From: Asterias rubens
Taxonomy: Eukaryota > Echinodermata > Asteroidea > Forcipulatida > Asteriidae
Direction: 5' to 3'
DNA: 64,000 nucleotides
Assembly (NCBI RefSeq): GCF_902459465.1
Contig: NC_047083.1
Coordinates: 8,733,526 to 8,797,525, forward strand
Below are positions 31,840 through 45,000 of this stretch, piece after piece; positions within the stretch are counted from its first letter, which is position 1; the number at the start of each line of letters is the position of its first letter. Position numbers and translations under genes: made by a program. The notes under the pieces were generated by a model. The model worked only from the letters and a program-made list of their open reading frames with translations, searched no databases and was not told where the DNA came from.

Positions 31840-33545
31840 AAAAATTTGTTTTAATTAATATTGATAATTTTATTTCTTCAGAAATTCATTGGTTTCAAAA
31901 TTAAGCCGAACATTTTTTTTTGATAATAAAATTTGTTCAATGAACTTTTTTTTTCAATCAGAAATTCATAGGTTTTCAAAATTAATGTTCATCATAATTA
32001 AAAAGGGGTACCCGAAAAAGCACTTTTGATTAAAAAAAAAAATGAAATTTTAAAAAGATTTTCAGAAATTCATGGGTTTTTATAAAAAAATTCTTATACC
32101 AATTAATGAGTAAATAACAAATTTTGATAACTAAAGATTGAGTTTTAAATAATAAAAAAAATCAGAAATCCATGGGTTTTTATCAAAAAATTGCAATTAT
32201 TATTTTTACGTAATATTAAGCCAAAATATTTTTGATAATAATATTTCATTTTTTTTATTAAAAATTAAATGTTCATCATAATGAAAGGGGTATAGAAACA
32301 TTTTTTTATCAACAATTATCTTCAGCATAATTTTTGAGAACATTTTTTTTTGTAATAATTTTGCCCGAAATATTTTCTTAAAATTGTTGATAATATTTTT
32401 CAAAAATTCATGTGTTTTTATCAAAAAATATTCTTAAAACTTAATGAGGAAATATTATTTCAGTAAGTTTAACCGAAACATTTTTTTTTATAAAAACAAC
32501 TTGTTAATTAATGATTTTTTTTTAAATTCACTAAATTCGTAGATTTTTTTTCAAATTTTAATGTTCATTGTATTAATACAATGAAAATATCATTAAGTAA
32601 CTGTATCCGAAAACACTTTTATTGATTAAAACTTTTTTTAAGATTTTCATAAATTCATGGTTTTTTTCAAAAACTGTTCATCATTCTGAAGAGGAAATAA
32701 ATAAAAAATTGATTAAAAAATTGATATTTTTAATAATTCTTTTCAAAAATTCATGGGATTTTATCAAAAAATTTGTTCATAAAACTTAATGAGGAAATAT
32801 TTTAGTAAGCTTAACCGAAACATTTTCTATTACAAATCTTGTTAATTAATGAATTTACACAAAAGAAATTCGTAGATTTTTACCAATTTTAATGTTCATT
32901 TTAATAATAAGGAAATATTATTTAAGTAACTGTATCCGAAACACTTTTGATTAAAACTTTAGTTTTTTCAGAAATTCATGTTTTTTTTATCAAAAAATGC
33001 TGAGGAAAAAAAAAATTAATAATTTTTGGTCAGAAATTCAGGGTTTTTATCTTAATTTTGTTCATCAAATTAATGAGAAAATATAATTGTTTAGGTTATT
33101 GAGCCGAAACATTTTTTGATAATTTATAATTTATAATTTTTTTCCCAGAAATTCTTGGTTTTTTATCAAAAAAAGCTTGTCATAATAAAAGAGGAAATAT
33201 TTCTTAATCCGTTGGTTTTTATCAAAAAAGTTGATCATACTTATGAGGAAATAAACATTGATAAAAAAAAATTGAGATTTCAGAAATTCATGGATTTTCA
33301 TCATAATAAAATGACGAGGAAATATAATTTTCTCAAGTAAGTTTAGCCGAAACCATTTTTTTTTATAAAACAAAATTATTCTGATAATTTATTTCAGAAA
33401 TTCAGGGGGTTTTCTCAAAAATGATTAATAAGGAAGTATTATTTTAGTAATTCAGAAATTGTTTTCTTTTTTACCGAAATCATTATTTTTAGGAATTATT
33501 TTAATCGAAACATTTTTTTATTTTATTGAAAACAAATATTATCAT
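31840..33545. repeat. AT-rich degenerate satellite
   Basis: About 1.7 kb, near 80% A+T, with recurring words CAGAAATTCATGGGTTTTTA, AATGAGGAAATATTATTT and AGCCGAAACATTTTTTTT at irregular 90-150 base steps. Both strands give short Lys/Phe/Ile-rich ORFs that reflect composition only. Confidence 0.75.
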
Positions 33546-34747
33546 AACTATTGAGAGTTGTGATCTCAGGGGAGTGTAACACACAAGCCAAAACGCTATT
33601 TTTTGTGAACCAAACTCACAAAATCACTTTTTGAAATAAATCCTAACCCCGGCCCCCTCAAAATTAATAAAAATTACAAAATAGTAGCTGGGTAACACAG
33701 TTTTGAGTGCCGAGTTTTGTAAATAATATTTGACCTACTTCCACTCCAACAAAGGACGATAATGGTCATGTTATGAGCTGACAGTCTCAATGTTGCCCAC
33801 GTTACAGTCCTTATACCTAGAAAAAAAAAAAATTCCCCGAGATTTTAATGGGAAAATAAAAATATTAAATGGCGCCCTCTGTTGATTGAAAGTGTCTTTG
33901 CCCAAACTGCACAAAATTGTGTGTGCTGTTTGCAGTTAGACAACAAACAATTTAAATTTTGTTTTTTTTTAAGAGATAAAAAAGTTTGATTCACGGACTA
34001 TCTGTGTAATAAGCTTATAATCTATGTGTTGTATATAGTTAAAGGGAAGATTACAAAAACATTAGTTTTTGCTGACAAAGCAGTTTGTGGCAGCGTGATC
34101 ACTTTATGTAATCCACCATATAATTATAGCATATAAAACTATTAAACAAACATGTAGAGGTTTGAGATCGATCGGCCATCCTGCTCACGAGAAAATAGTG
34201 ACAACCGATTACACATTTGCATGACATCGATTTAAAAACATTTTAATAAAACTACAAACGGGAAAGTAGTCTTTTTATTTATTTCTCATAAAATATGACA
34301 TTTCAGACAGAAATATTTAAACAGATGTTTTCTATTGTCATCATCATTAGACCGGTGAAAGTAAACGTACGTTCCTTTAAAATCATCCCCGTCCATTTTG
34401 ACAATTGATCCAAATTTGCAACTACAACAGAACACACATTTTAACTTAGTTAGTTTCAATCATACTTTCACATTATTTTATTGAAACATCTTCATGATAA
34501 TACTGCCCAAAACTTGACTGAGATTTAAAAACTCAGCAAGACAAGATTGAAAAGCTGAAATTAATGAAGAAATATTAACTTATAGTCACCTGGAAATGGT
34601 ATTTTTTTCAAAATAAAAGCTTTTGTCACTAATATATGTGTTTTGATGAGTGGAATGCGAATAAACAGTTAACTAAGGTTTAAAAAAATCAGTTCTTATG
34701 TTATTTACAAATTTAAGAGTAGACCCCGACCCGAGAGGGCGCTGTTC

Positions 34748-34951
34748 GTGACGTCCATTGAGGCAGACTTTGCCTGTAATGCGTAGAGTAAACACAATTT
34801 TTTTTTCCCGGCAATGCCGACCAGGTGTATTGCTGCTGAATGCAGAAAAACACTTTTTGAAATGTACCAACTCACGACTTGGACGTACATGTACTTTGCA
34901 CGTGTGTTTACTATACGCATTGCAGGCAAAGTCTGCCTCGATTGACGTCAC
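34748..34951. mobile_element. Foldback element with 48-bp arms and a THAP-like frame
   Basis: Left arm 34748-34795 and right arm 34904-34951 are inverted copies with about four mismatches (GTGACGTCCATTGAGGCAGA against GTGACGTCAATCGAGGCAGA). The 108-base loop opens a 43-residue plus-strand frame at 34814 starting MPTRCIAAECRKTLF. This has the C-x4-C and initial MP of THAP zinc fingers, but the later ligands are absent. Confidence 0.6.
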
Positions 34952-35261
34952 AAAAGGGGTAGGCGGAGTCAGCCCCCAAACAACTTTATATATTTTTTAA
35001 ACATATAAATCGTGACAAACAATTACTAAAAAAATTGTTTTATTGTTCGTAAGCATATACTCTTATGTTTGAAAGAAAAACAATTCTATTTCCAGGTGAC
35101 TTTAAATGCTTCATAAATGTTACTTAGTAAATGAAAAAAGCGAAGCACTTTGTATGTGTAGATTTGCAAATTGACACGTAACACAATGACATTAACAGGC
35201 AACCACATGATAATATTCAAACAATGAAAGTGATTATGTTTTAACTGTCTCATAATTAAAA

Positions 35262-35575
35262 TAATAACCAGTTTTTATCAAGCGCTTTTCACACCCGTAT
35301 GGTGTCGGAAAGCATCTAGGTCACTGGGCCATTTAATTCATTCCATAAACTATCTCAGCTCCCTAGGGAGCCAAGCTAAATCAATCACAAGAACCATCTC
35401 TGCCCTCACAGGTACCCATTTACCCCTGGGTAGTGAGAAGCAATTATAGTTAAGTGTATTGCTCAGGGACACAATTGTCACGAACGGGATTTGAGCGTAC
35501 CCACAATCTGCTGAACAGAAACGTCACAGCTTGAATTCAGTGCTCTTTTATCAACTCGGCCAAAACACCATACAA
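35262..35575 (-). mobile_element. SINE A2, diverged
   Basis: Same block order as 43516-43866 (GGTCACTGGGCCATTTAATT, CACAAGAACCATCTCTGCCC, TTAAGTGTATTGCTCAGGG) with many substitutions. The tRNA-like head is at the right-hand end. Confidence 0.75.
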
Positions 35576-36106
35576 CTCTATTGTTAAGTAAGGCCTCGTA
35601 TTGCTCACAACTTCGTTGGTTGCCTGTGAGAATAGCAGCAAAAAAGGTTTGAAGAGAAATGGGTTGGACACATTATGACCTTTAGAAAGTCCGACTTAAA
35701 ATCAATAAATATTACATAATTTATGTCAAACACCATCCTCTATATTTTTTGATCAACTTATGACAGAAACTGTAGGGCTTACCAGTATTAGCGTTTGTTT
35801 ATCATATTTTGATGTTTTTTTGTACAAAAACTTTCAAGGCATATATTCCACTTTTTGATAATTTTAATGAACTTAGAGATGAGAAAAGACAGGCTCACCT
35901 CTTGTGCTTTAAAATACTTCTTGATAAATTTAGACAAAATTATGCTAAGAGATAAATTTTTGTGAAAACAAGAAAAATGTGTCTGGAAAAAAAAAAAAAA
36001 AAACTTCAGATATATTTGTCTTTCTTGGGCAATCGGTACCAGAAAATATTCATAAGGAATTATCAGGTTTGTGTTTCTTGCAAGTCTTTGGATTCTTATA
36101 AAGTGC

Positions 36107-36493
36107 TTAAAGACACTGGACACTATTGGTAATTGTCAAAGATCAGTCTTCTCACTTGGTGTATCTCAACATATGCATAAAATAACCAACCTGTGAAATT
36201 TTTTCGCTCAATCGGTCGTCTAAGTTGCGAGATAAGATGAAAGAAAAAAACACCCTTGTCACACAAAGTTGTGTGCTTCCAGATGCTTGATTTCGAGACC
36301 TCAAATTCTAAATCTGAGGTCTTGAAATCAAATTCGTGGAAAATTACTTCTTTCTCGAAAACTACATTACTTCAGAGGGAGCTGTTTCTCACAATGTTTT
36401 ATACCATCAACATCTCCCCATTACTTGTTACCAAGTAAAGTTTTATGCTAATAATTATTTTGAGTAATTACCAATAGTGCCCACTGCCTTTAA
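36107..36493 (+). mobile_element. MITE family 1, complete
   Basis: TTAA at 36107 and 36490, AGACACTGGACACTATTGG left, inverse right (CCAATAGTGCCCACTGCC). One of the best-preserved copies, about 387 bp. Confidence 0.85.
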
Positions 36494-37177
36494 GCCTTTA
36501 GAATTTGTTTAAGTACTACAAAGTGGGTTTAAATCCCACTTGTGGTGACTTGTGATGGCCTTGCCCAGGCTTGATACGGAGGGCGATTGCCTCCATGCCC
36601 CCATTCATTGCCTTGTTGTTCTTGAAATGCTCAACACAGTAAAACTTTACAATTTCCTCATAGGGGAACCCATTACCAAGGAGAAAATGCCTTGGTGCCC
36701 TTGCCCTTTCAAAAATTAAGCATACAGGGCGTGGACAATGCTTATTGTTCAAGTCCTCATTAATGATCAAAGTTATTTTATTTTTGGCTTCTTATACAGC
36801 GCACATATCATAAAAGCAAGATCAAAAAGCTTCACACACCCCTGTTGAGCGAACATCCTTAAGCTGCTTAAAATTAGTGCTAAGGAGTTTTAAACCAACA
36901 TGATACCAACTCGGCCTCCACAGGTTCCCATTAATACACCCGGGTTAAGCGAAGCACTTGATGGTGAAATGTCTGGCTCTATGGTCATAAAGCTGTTTAG
37001 TAGAAAATTCTGCCGAAAGGAATTCTTTGCTAAGCAAAAATTGAGTGGTGCACCAGTCGCTTGGCTGGTAACCTGTTTTTGGTAAGCACAAATTTTCTGT
37101 GCTTACACGTTTATGTGCTTTATGAAATTGGGCCCAGGAGTACGATGCCCCTTGAAACTAAATTTTCCTTGGGTTGA

Positions 37178-37390
37178 TTTCACAAAGAGTGAAGAGGAAT
37201 TATTAAAAACTTAAGGCTAGTCCTCGCCCTAAATTTAAGACGAGAAAGTCTTAACTCTTTGTGAAATTCACCCCAGGACTAGCCATAGGAGTTGTTAAAA
37301 ACTTAAGGCTAGTCCTAAGATAAGTACCTCATCCTCTCTGGAGATAAGACTAGTCTTTTAAGACTAGTTAAAACTCTTTGTCAAATCCAA
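37178..37390. mobile_element. MITE with GATTTCACAAAGAGT ends
   Basis: Starts GGTTGATTTCACAAAGAGTG and ends AACTCTTTGTCAAATCCAAC. The internal palindromic words GACTAGTC and CTAGTCC are repeated, and an internal AACTCTTTGTGAAATTCACC suggests two fused copies. Confidence 0.65.
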
Positions 37391-37455
37391 CCCAGATTCA
37401 AGATTTACTTATGTACTACTAGTGCTATGGCCTATTAAACATAAAATTATGTTTC

Positions 37456-40400
37456 TCATTGATTAGAAGCAGTATTTGATTCTGATCCAGCATTTTTCAA
37501 ATACTCGCTGTGGAGTTTTTCCTGCGTCTGGAAGAGCTTGGCAAGTTTCTTGAGCAGTTTCCCACTCAACTCTTTCCCTTCAGCATCGTGGGTAGGCATT
37601 CCCTTGAAAAGGAAAAAGAAAAGAAGAAAAATTTATTAAAACTAAGACCTCCCGCTGCTAAATTAAAGGATTCAAACTGCCTCTAGCTACCGGGCAATCT
37701 TAGTGGTCTAGTCGGTAAGACACTGTTCTAGAATTTCAAAGGTGGAAGTAATTTTCCACGAATTTGATTTCGAGACCTCAGATTTAGAATTTGAGGTCTC
37801 AAAATCAAGGATCTGAAAGCACACAACTTCGTGTGACCATGTTGCGACAATGGTGTTTTTTTCTTTCATTAATACCTCGCAACTTCAACGACCGATTGAG
37901 CTCATATTTTCACAGGTACGTTATTTTATGAATATGTTGAGATACACCAACTGTGAAGACTAGTCTTTGACAATTACCAATAGTGTCAAGTGTCTTTAAA
38001 GGAAAAACAGATAGATTGAAAGCATAATTCACTCAAAATTTCATGAGAACAATGCAAAAATAAAACAGTTGTACACCAATGCAAGTAAGGAAATACATTA
38101 TTAAAAGGCAATACAATGAGTACACTTGTCAAAAGGGGGAGAAAGATATAGTTAAGGTGATTAAAGGGAAAAAAGATAGGCAGACATCAATTCAGTTAAA
38201 AATGCATAATTACAACAATACAACAGTATAAAGCAATGAAGGGAATACACTGATAAGGAACTCCGAAAATATACAAAGCTAACACACATCAATGGAAGCA
38301 TCCCATGGGGAAATTGGAAATTTCTATCGGAGCATTTCATGGGCACCAAGGCAACAGGGGCATGAAGGCAATCGCCTTCTTAAAGAATTAGGCCAGAGGT
38401 AAAAAAAGGTCTGGTTCCCTATCACTCTAATAAGCATCAGCAGTTATGTGATTTTAAAAGAACGTTACAGAATTGGTAAGAGACCAAAATCGTGAAGATC
38501 ACAGATTTACATAAAACTTAACAGTCTAATGATGATGATAGTTGAAAACATCCTATGAAATATTTCAGTCTGAAATGTCATATTTGATGAGAAATAAATA
38601 ATCTAACTTCACTCAGTGAGGGTTTTATTCATTTTTATTTTGGCATCGATGCAATGCAAAATTTGTAATCGTTTTTTCACTATTCTCTCGTGACCCAGAT
38701 GGCCGGTCGGTCTCAAACTTCTACAGGTTTATTAGTTAATGTACATGGTGGGTTACATAAAGTGCTTACACTGCCACCAACTGTTATGTTAGTAAAAACC
38801 TATTCTGTAATGTTCCTTTAATTACCTTGTCATCGAATGCAGAATATTTGGAAGTTTCTTGTAGGAACATCTGAGATGGAGGAATACGTCTCTGAGCGTC
38901 TTTTGCCGCTTGCTTCTCCAATTCCTTCCTCTTGGCTTCTTCTTTCTTTTTCCGTTTCTCCTCCGCTTGCTTAAAAACAAAAAAAGAGAAAAAAAAGTCC
39001 AATGTCATCAAGTTGTTTTTCAGTAAAGCCATGGTCCCATTGGCCTTTTGGGGGGTTAGAGTTCAGTGACTTTTCTGTAACATGACAAAATTAAATCCAA
39101 TGGGACGTTTTTGATAAAGGGGTAATTTCTTACTCAAATATTATAAGACTTTAGGCCTGAAGCCTTTTAACAGACATCTGAAAGCACACAAATTTGTGCA
39201 ACAGGGATGTTTTTTCATTCATTATTCTCTTGCAACTTTGATGACCAATTGAGTCAAAATTTGCACAAGTTTGTTATTTTATGCATTGTTTGGATACACC
39301 AAGTGTGAATACTGGTCTTTGACAATTACCAAAGATGTCCAGATCATTTAAGGGTCAAGGGTTAAGGGTCAAGTATACTGACCTGCTTAGCTAATTCTCT
39401 CTCTCGTAGAATAGTCTCTTTGTCAACAAGTTTGACCACGGCTGCTCCGTCCTCTCTATCTTCAAGTCTGACGCCCAAGTCTGGTAAGATTTCATCTCGC
39501 AGTGCGTCACACAACTTCAAGATGTCTATCACTGTAAAAAATAAAACACAAAAAATAGTTAGTGGCTTGCCTAGCAGAGTCTTTCTCGAAAGCAAAATGA
39601 CGACACAATAAATATGAACAGGTAACTAAAAGGGCAACATAAGCAGTGAAGTGGAAATACATGAATGGAGAGAGCCAGAAAGCATGTAGAAAAAAGCAAT
39701 GGGTAAACTATGAATAGGGAGTCAAAAGGGGGGGGGTCAGGGGAATAAATGGTTAAATGTTTGTTTTAAAGTACACACAGTTATTAGTTTTAATTTAAAC
39801 AATTCAATACAAAACAAGAACAAATTACAAATGCACTGTTAAAAGGTACTAGACTAAATACACTTGTAAAAAAAGGGAGAAATGATTATTAAGAGCAATA
39901 CAGGGGAAAGAAAGATAGATATATTAACATTATATTAATTAAAAATTCATTAGAACAAAGAAATCCACAAAACTTGAACAATATAACAGCAATCAAGTAA
40001 GTACACTGTTAAAAGGCAATAAAATGAGAAAACTTGTCAACAAAGGGAGAAAGAGACATTCAAATGTGATCAAAGGGAAAAGCCGATAGCTAAACAGTAA
40101 TTCAGCTAAAAATGCATAAGCACGATAAAGCAATTAAGGAAAAACACTGTTAATATCAAATATTGACTAAATATTGTCAAACACAGGGAGAAAGGGACCT
40201 TAAGGGTAAACAAAGGGAAAGACAGGACAAAAACGGGAGTAAAAAGCCATGAAGCAATTAAAAACATATTTGGTCATCACCTAATCTCATGAAATATTTT
40301 CTAGACATACCTTTTTGCTGCCGAGCAGTTTGACGAACTTGCTCTCTAAACTCCGACAGGACTTGTAGGTAAGGCATCACAGTCTCTTCAACCTGCAGAA

Positions 40401-42053
40401 ACAGGTAGAAAACCACAAAATTAGTTGTCAATTTGCTTTATTGACCCATTTCACCTGACGTCATCATCAGAAAAATCTTGAATGCGCCATACTGGTGGGC
40501 AATTTCACTGTGCGTTTTCATATATAACTCTATGCATAGAGTATGCTGTGCGTTATGCAGTGAAGTGCGCATTTTAGGTGACGTGGCGTTAATACACATA
40601 AAACTAACTGCCCACCAACATGGTGAGCGTGGCATCAGTCGCCGGGCGTGGCACGCGTGAAAGGGGTCAATAGAGGCACTGAACTCTTTTGTTAATTACT
40701 GAAAATATATATTGGCACAAAAACATATCGGTAACGAGCAATGCAGAGCTGTGAAAAGTATAAAACATTGTGAGCAACGGCTCCCTCTGAAGTAAAGTAG
40801 TTTTTGAGAAAGAATTTCTCACTAAAATATTTGAATTGAGTTTGAGACCTCAGCTGATGTCTCAAACTCAAGGCATCTGTAAGCAAACAACTTGTGCAAC
40901 AAGGGCGTTTTTCTTCCATTATTCCCTCGCAACATTGACAACTAACTGAGCTCAAAATTTCACAGGTTTGTTATTTTATGCATATGTTGAGATACACGAA
41001 GTGAGAAGAATGGTCGTGTATGTCTATCGCTCATCAAAAGGCACTTTACCACCATATCTCTCAGAAGGACTCCAACCCCATATTTCCAACCGCCAGTCTA
41101 TGCGATCTAATAACAAAACCCCTGGCCAAAACATCATGGGGTGAGAGATCATTTACTTCTGCTGCCCCTTCATTGTGGAACGACTTGCCGGATAATGTTA
41201 AACTTTCTCCATCAATGGCTTTGTTCAAAACTTCCCTCACGACTCATCTAATGAGGACTTCATAACATTTTCCCGTTTATTGTGTCACTGCGCCATGAGC
41301 ATCTTTAGATGGATACCGGCGCATTATAAATGCCCATTATTATTATTATTATTTTACAATTACCGAAGGTGTCCAGTGTCTCTAAGCAGTTTTATGAAAT
41401 TGGACTTTGGTTTGGGCAGTGGAACTTACATTGCTGTTCTTTGCCGCTCCACTCATCGGGAAACCAATTGGTTCATCACCTTCTATTGCACCAAAAATCT
41501 GAAGGATAATATTAATATAAAAATGTTATTGTTTTTAATGGTAAATTCATTCGCATAAAAAAAACCAAAAGGTTCACACCATTCAAATTTACAACATTTC
41601 TACAAAGTTAAGAAAATAGAAATTAACAATAATAGAGTAAAAGCATGGATCAAATGCGCATACAAAAAAAGCATCGTTAGAAAGTAGATTAATTTACAAT
41701 TAATTGATATCAATACATTTATTTCAATGTTGCCATTTGTGTACATCATTAAAGTTAATATACATGATAATGAATAAACAATGGCAAACCACAGGTGTAG
41801 TAAAGTAGTAAAGACAATAACAATTTTTACGGAAGTGTCAAGGGTAAAAGGTTAAAATCATACATCAAATACACACACACAAAAGCATAGTTAACAAAAT
41901 ATAATTCATATATAAACGGGAAAAAGTACACATCAAATATACTAACAAAAAAGCATCGTTAAGAAAAGTTTAAAATTTAAGAAAAGCATACATCAAATAC
42001 ACACTCAATGCATAGTTAAGAGAGAGATGTTGTTTAAAAAAAAAAAGGGCAAG

Positions 42054-42088
<35 letters not shown>

Positions 42089-45000
42089 TCAAAGTCTTGT
42101 ACCCTGAGCATCTTTGTGACGAATGCTGCTGTGTTCTGCAGTAGCATGCGGTTAGGCGCCACCTTAGCCGAGCGTCTTTCTTGCATATAGATATTGCACT
42201 GGCCAATCAGGACACGCATACCCTCTAATGACGCTTTGGTGTCGATGGAATCGCAAAGTGCCTCGTTCACTCTGGCTCTGCAGTTTTGGAATCTGACCAA
42301 ACAAAAGTAAAGAAGGTTAGGAAAGTTTCGGGAATGAACAAAGAGAAATTGAGTTGAGGGGGATGGTTCACATGCTGACGCTCTACCAACTGAGTTATCT
42401 AGCCCTATGTTGGCAGTCTCCCTATTTTGTTGATATCTTTGTTCGGGGGTGCCAGTCATAGAAGCCATACAACTGCTACCTGCCATGTAGCAATGGATCC
42501 CAACTTATTTAAACGACATGGGAAACTGACTGGCTAAATAGTAATTAGTTTGCGAATGAACAAAGAAAGATTTACTTGAGCAAGATTTAAGCTTGGGCGA
42601 TATCACGATATTATCGAATATCGCGATATTAATTTGCAAACGATTTTGATATCGGATCGGTTTTGATTTGGTTTTAATCGAAATATCGATATATCGTGAT
42701 ATATCGTGATATATCGTGATATATCGCGATTTTTATATCGCGATATCGATTAAATATCACGATGTATTTCCTAGCTGAGACATCTTGCACCCCATAGGTT
42801 TGGAGTAAAACCAGAAGAATAGGTCATTAGAACACCTCTCTTAATGCTATTACTGTCTCTCTACAACTTTCACTTGGAGTTTGAAGACTGATGATTAATC
42901 GCGAATATATCGAATATCGCGATATATTGTCGGCGATATATCGTGATTAAAATAAATAGATATCGCCCAAGCTTAGCAAGATTGAACCAAGGACCTGCAA
43001 ACTAAAGTGCCGACACTCTAACAACCAATGTTTCTTTATAATTATTTCATAGAGCTGCTTAACTGTAAGCAAATTTTTGTGCTTACTATAGCAGACAAGT
43101 TTGCAAAAGTGTAAGCATATTTCACAGGTAAGGAAGAAAATTAGGGAGCCATATCGCGCATTCACCATGGATTTGCATTGTGACGTCATTTGTTTTTGTG
43201 CAGTAAGCATCGGAAGGTTAGCATGCCTTTTCATGTGCTTGCGGTTAGCAACACCATTAAATGAAAATCATACACTAAGCACAAAATCGGCCGCTAAGCA
43301 GCTCTATAAAATTGGGCCGGGCATTGTTTTGTTGCACTCAAATGAAAGTGTAACATCAGGACTTACTGTTCGTTTAATTTCAGTTCTGGCTCGTTCCACT
43401 TTTCAAAAGCTTCAATCCCGCTTGAGGGGGTACTGCGGAGAACAGCTTTCACATTCAGAAAAAATTCCTGACAAATAAAATTTGTAAACAATATTAATTG
43501 TCAGTGTCTTCTTTAATAATAATAATATTTGAGTTTATATAGCGCTTTTTCACTCCCGAATGGGTGTCTCAAAGCGCTTCAAATTATTACCCCTGGTCAC
43601 TGGGCCTTAATTCACTCCTTAAACCATCTCAGCTCCCTGGGGAGTATACAGCCTCGTGCAACAAATGCGCTACTCGGCTAAATCAATCACAAGAACCATC
43701 TCTGCCCTCACAGGTCCCCATTTACCCCTGGGTCAAGAGAAGCAATAATGGTTAAGTGTCTTGCTCAGGGACACAAGTGTCACGACCGGGATTCGAACCC
43801 ACACACTGCTGAACAGAATCAGCAGAGCTTGAATTCTGTGCTCTTAACCGCTCGGCCACGACACCCCCATCTGTTTTTAAAAGAAACCACACAAATAATG
43901 ATATCATATTGAATGGTCAGACAGTTGGAGATTTGTTAGTGTAATTTGTTGATGCATTTACCCCGTGATATCTCATATTCCAGGCTGGCGATATCTAAGA
44001 AACACTAGCACGGAGCAATGTTTTCAGGAGAGTCGCGTAAATCCGTTTTACGTGCAAAAAATAATTTCCTGAAATTGTTTGACTCGTTTCTCAAAAACTA
44101 CAGCACCTCAGCAGGTAATATTTTCAGGGAATCTTTCTACCATCATCATAATTAAAACCGTGTAAGTTTAATGTAAATCTGTGGACATTGTGACACAGTA
44201 TCCAAACCCTTTAATGGTCAAGTAACAAAAATAAAAAAATAAAAAATAAATAAATAAAAAATAAAATAAAAACGCCTTAAAGGCACTGGACACTATTGGT
44301 AATTGTCAAAAACTAGCCTTCACAGTTGGTGTATCTCACACATGCATAAATAACAAACCTGTGAAAATTTAAGCTCAATCGGTCATCGAACTTGCGAGAT
44401 AATAATGAAAGAAAAAATACCCTTGTCACACGAATTTGTGTGCGTTTAGATAGTTGATTTTGAGACCTCAATTACTTCTTTCTCGAAAACTATGTTACTT
44501 CAGAGGGAGCCGTTTCTCACAATGTTTTATACCACCAACCTCTCCCCATTACTTGTCAACAAGAAAGGTTTTACGTTAATATCTATATTGAGTAATTACC
44601 AATAGTGTCCACTACCTTTAAAATATGTATTTTAAGTTGTTCTCCACTTACGCTGACAGTCTTCTCATACTGTAGAGCAATCTCCATGGTGTCTTTGGAG
44701 TAGTCCAACGTATCCTTCCAGGAATGAAGTAGAAAAACAAGACGAATCTGACGAGACGTGTACTGCTTCAAGGCGTCTTTTATCGTGACAAAGTTCTTAA
44801 GGGACTTGGACATCTTGCAGCCTGCGATGGTCAGATGGCCGGAGTGGAGAAAGTATCGGACCCAGTTGTCGTTGGAGTAGTGGGCCTGGCAGGGAAAATC
44901 AAAACGAGATAAATGTTTGAGTGGGAAGTTAATTTGAGGTAGCTAAGAACTGGGTCAAATTTCATAGAGCTACTTAAGCACAAAATACTAGTCACCTGTA

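Larger units (their letters stand above)
23437..37455. other. 14-kb gene-poor, repeat-dense spacer
   Basis: No intact gene was found. Beside the separately listed repeats it holds A/T homopolymer-rich DNA at 27100-27400, a tRNA-like head in reverse at 27600-27665 (GGTTCGAGCCCCGGCAC on minus), a tandem pair TAGCCCCCTCTGTTGG at 27762 and 27795, a C22-type homopolymer at 30782-30804, and AT-rich unique sequence at 28000-28580 and 35000-35260. Confidence 0.6.
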
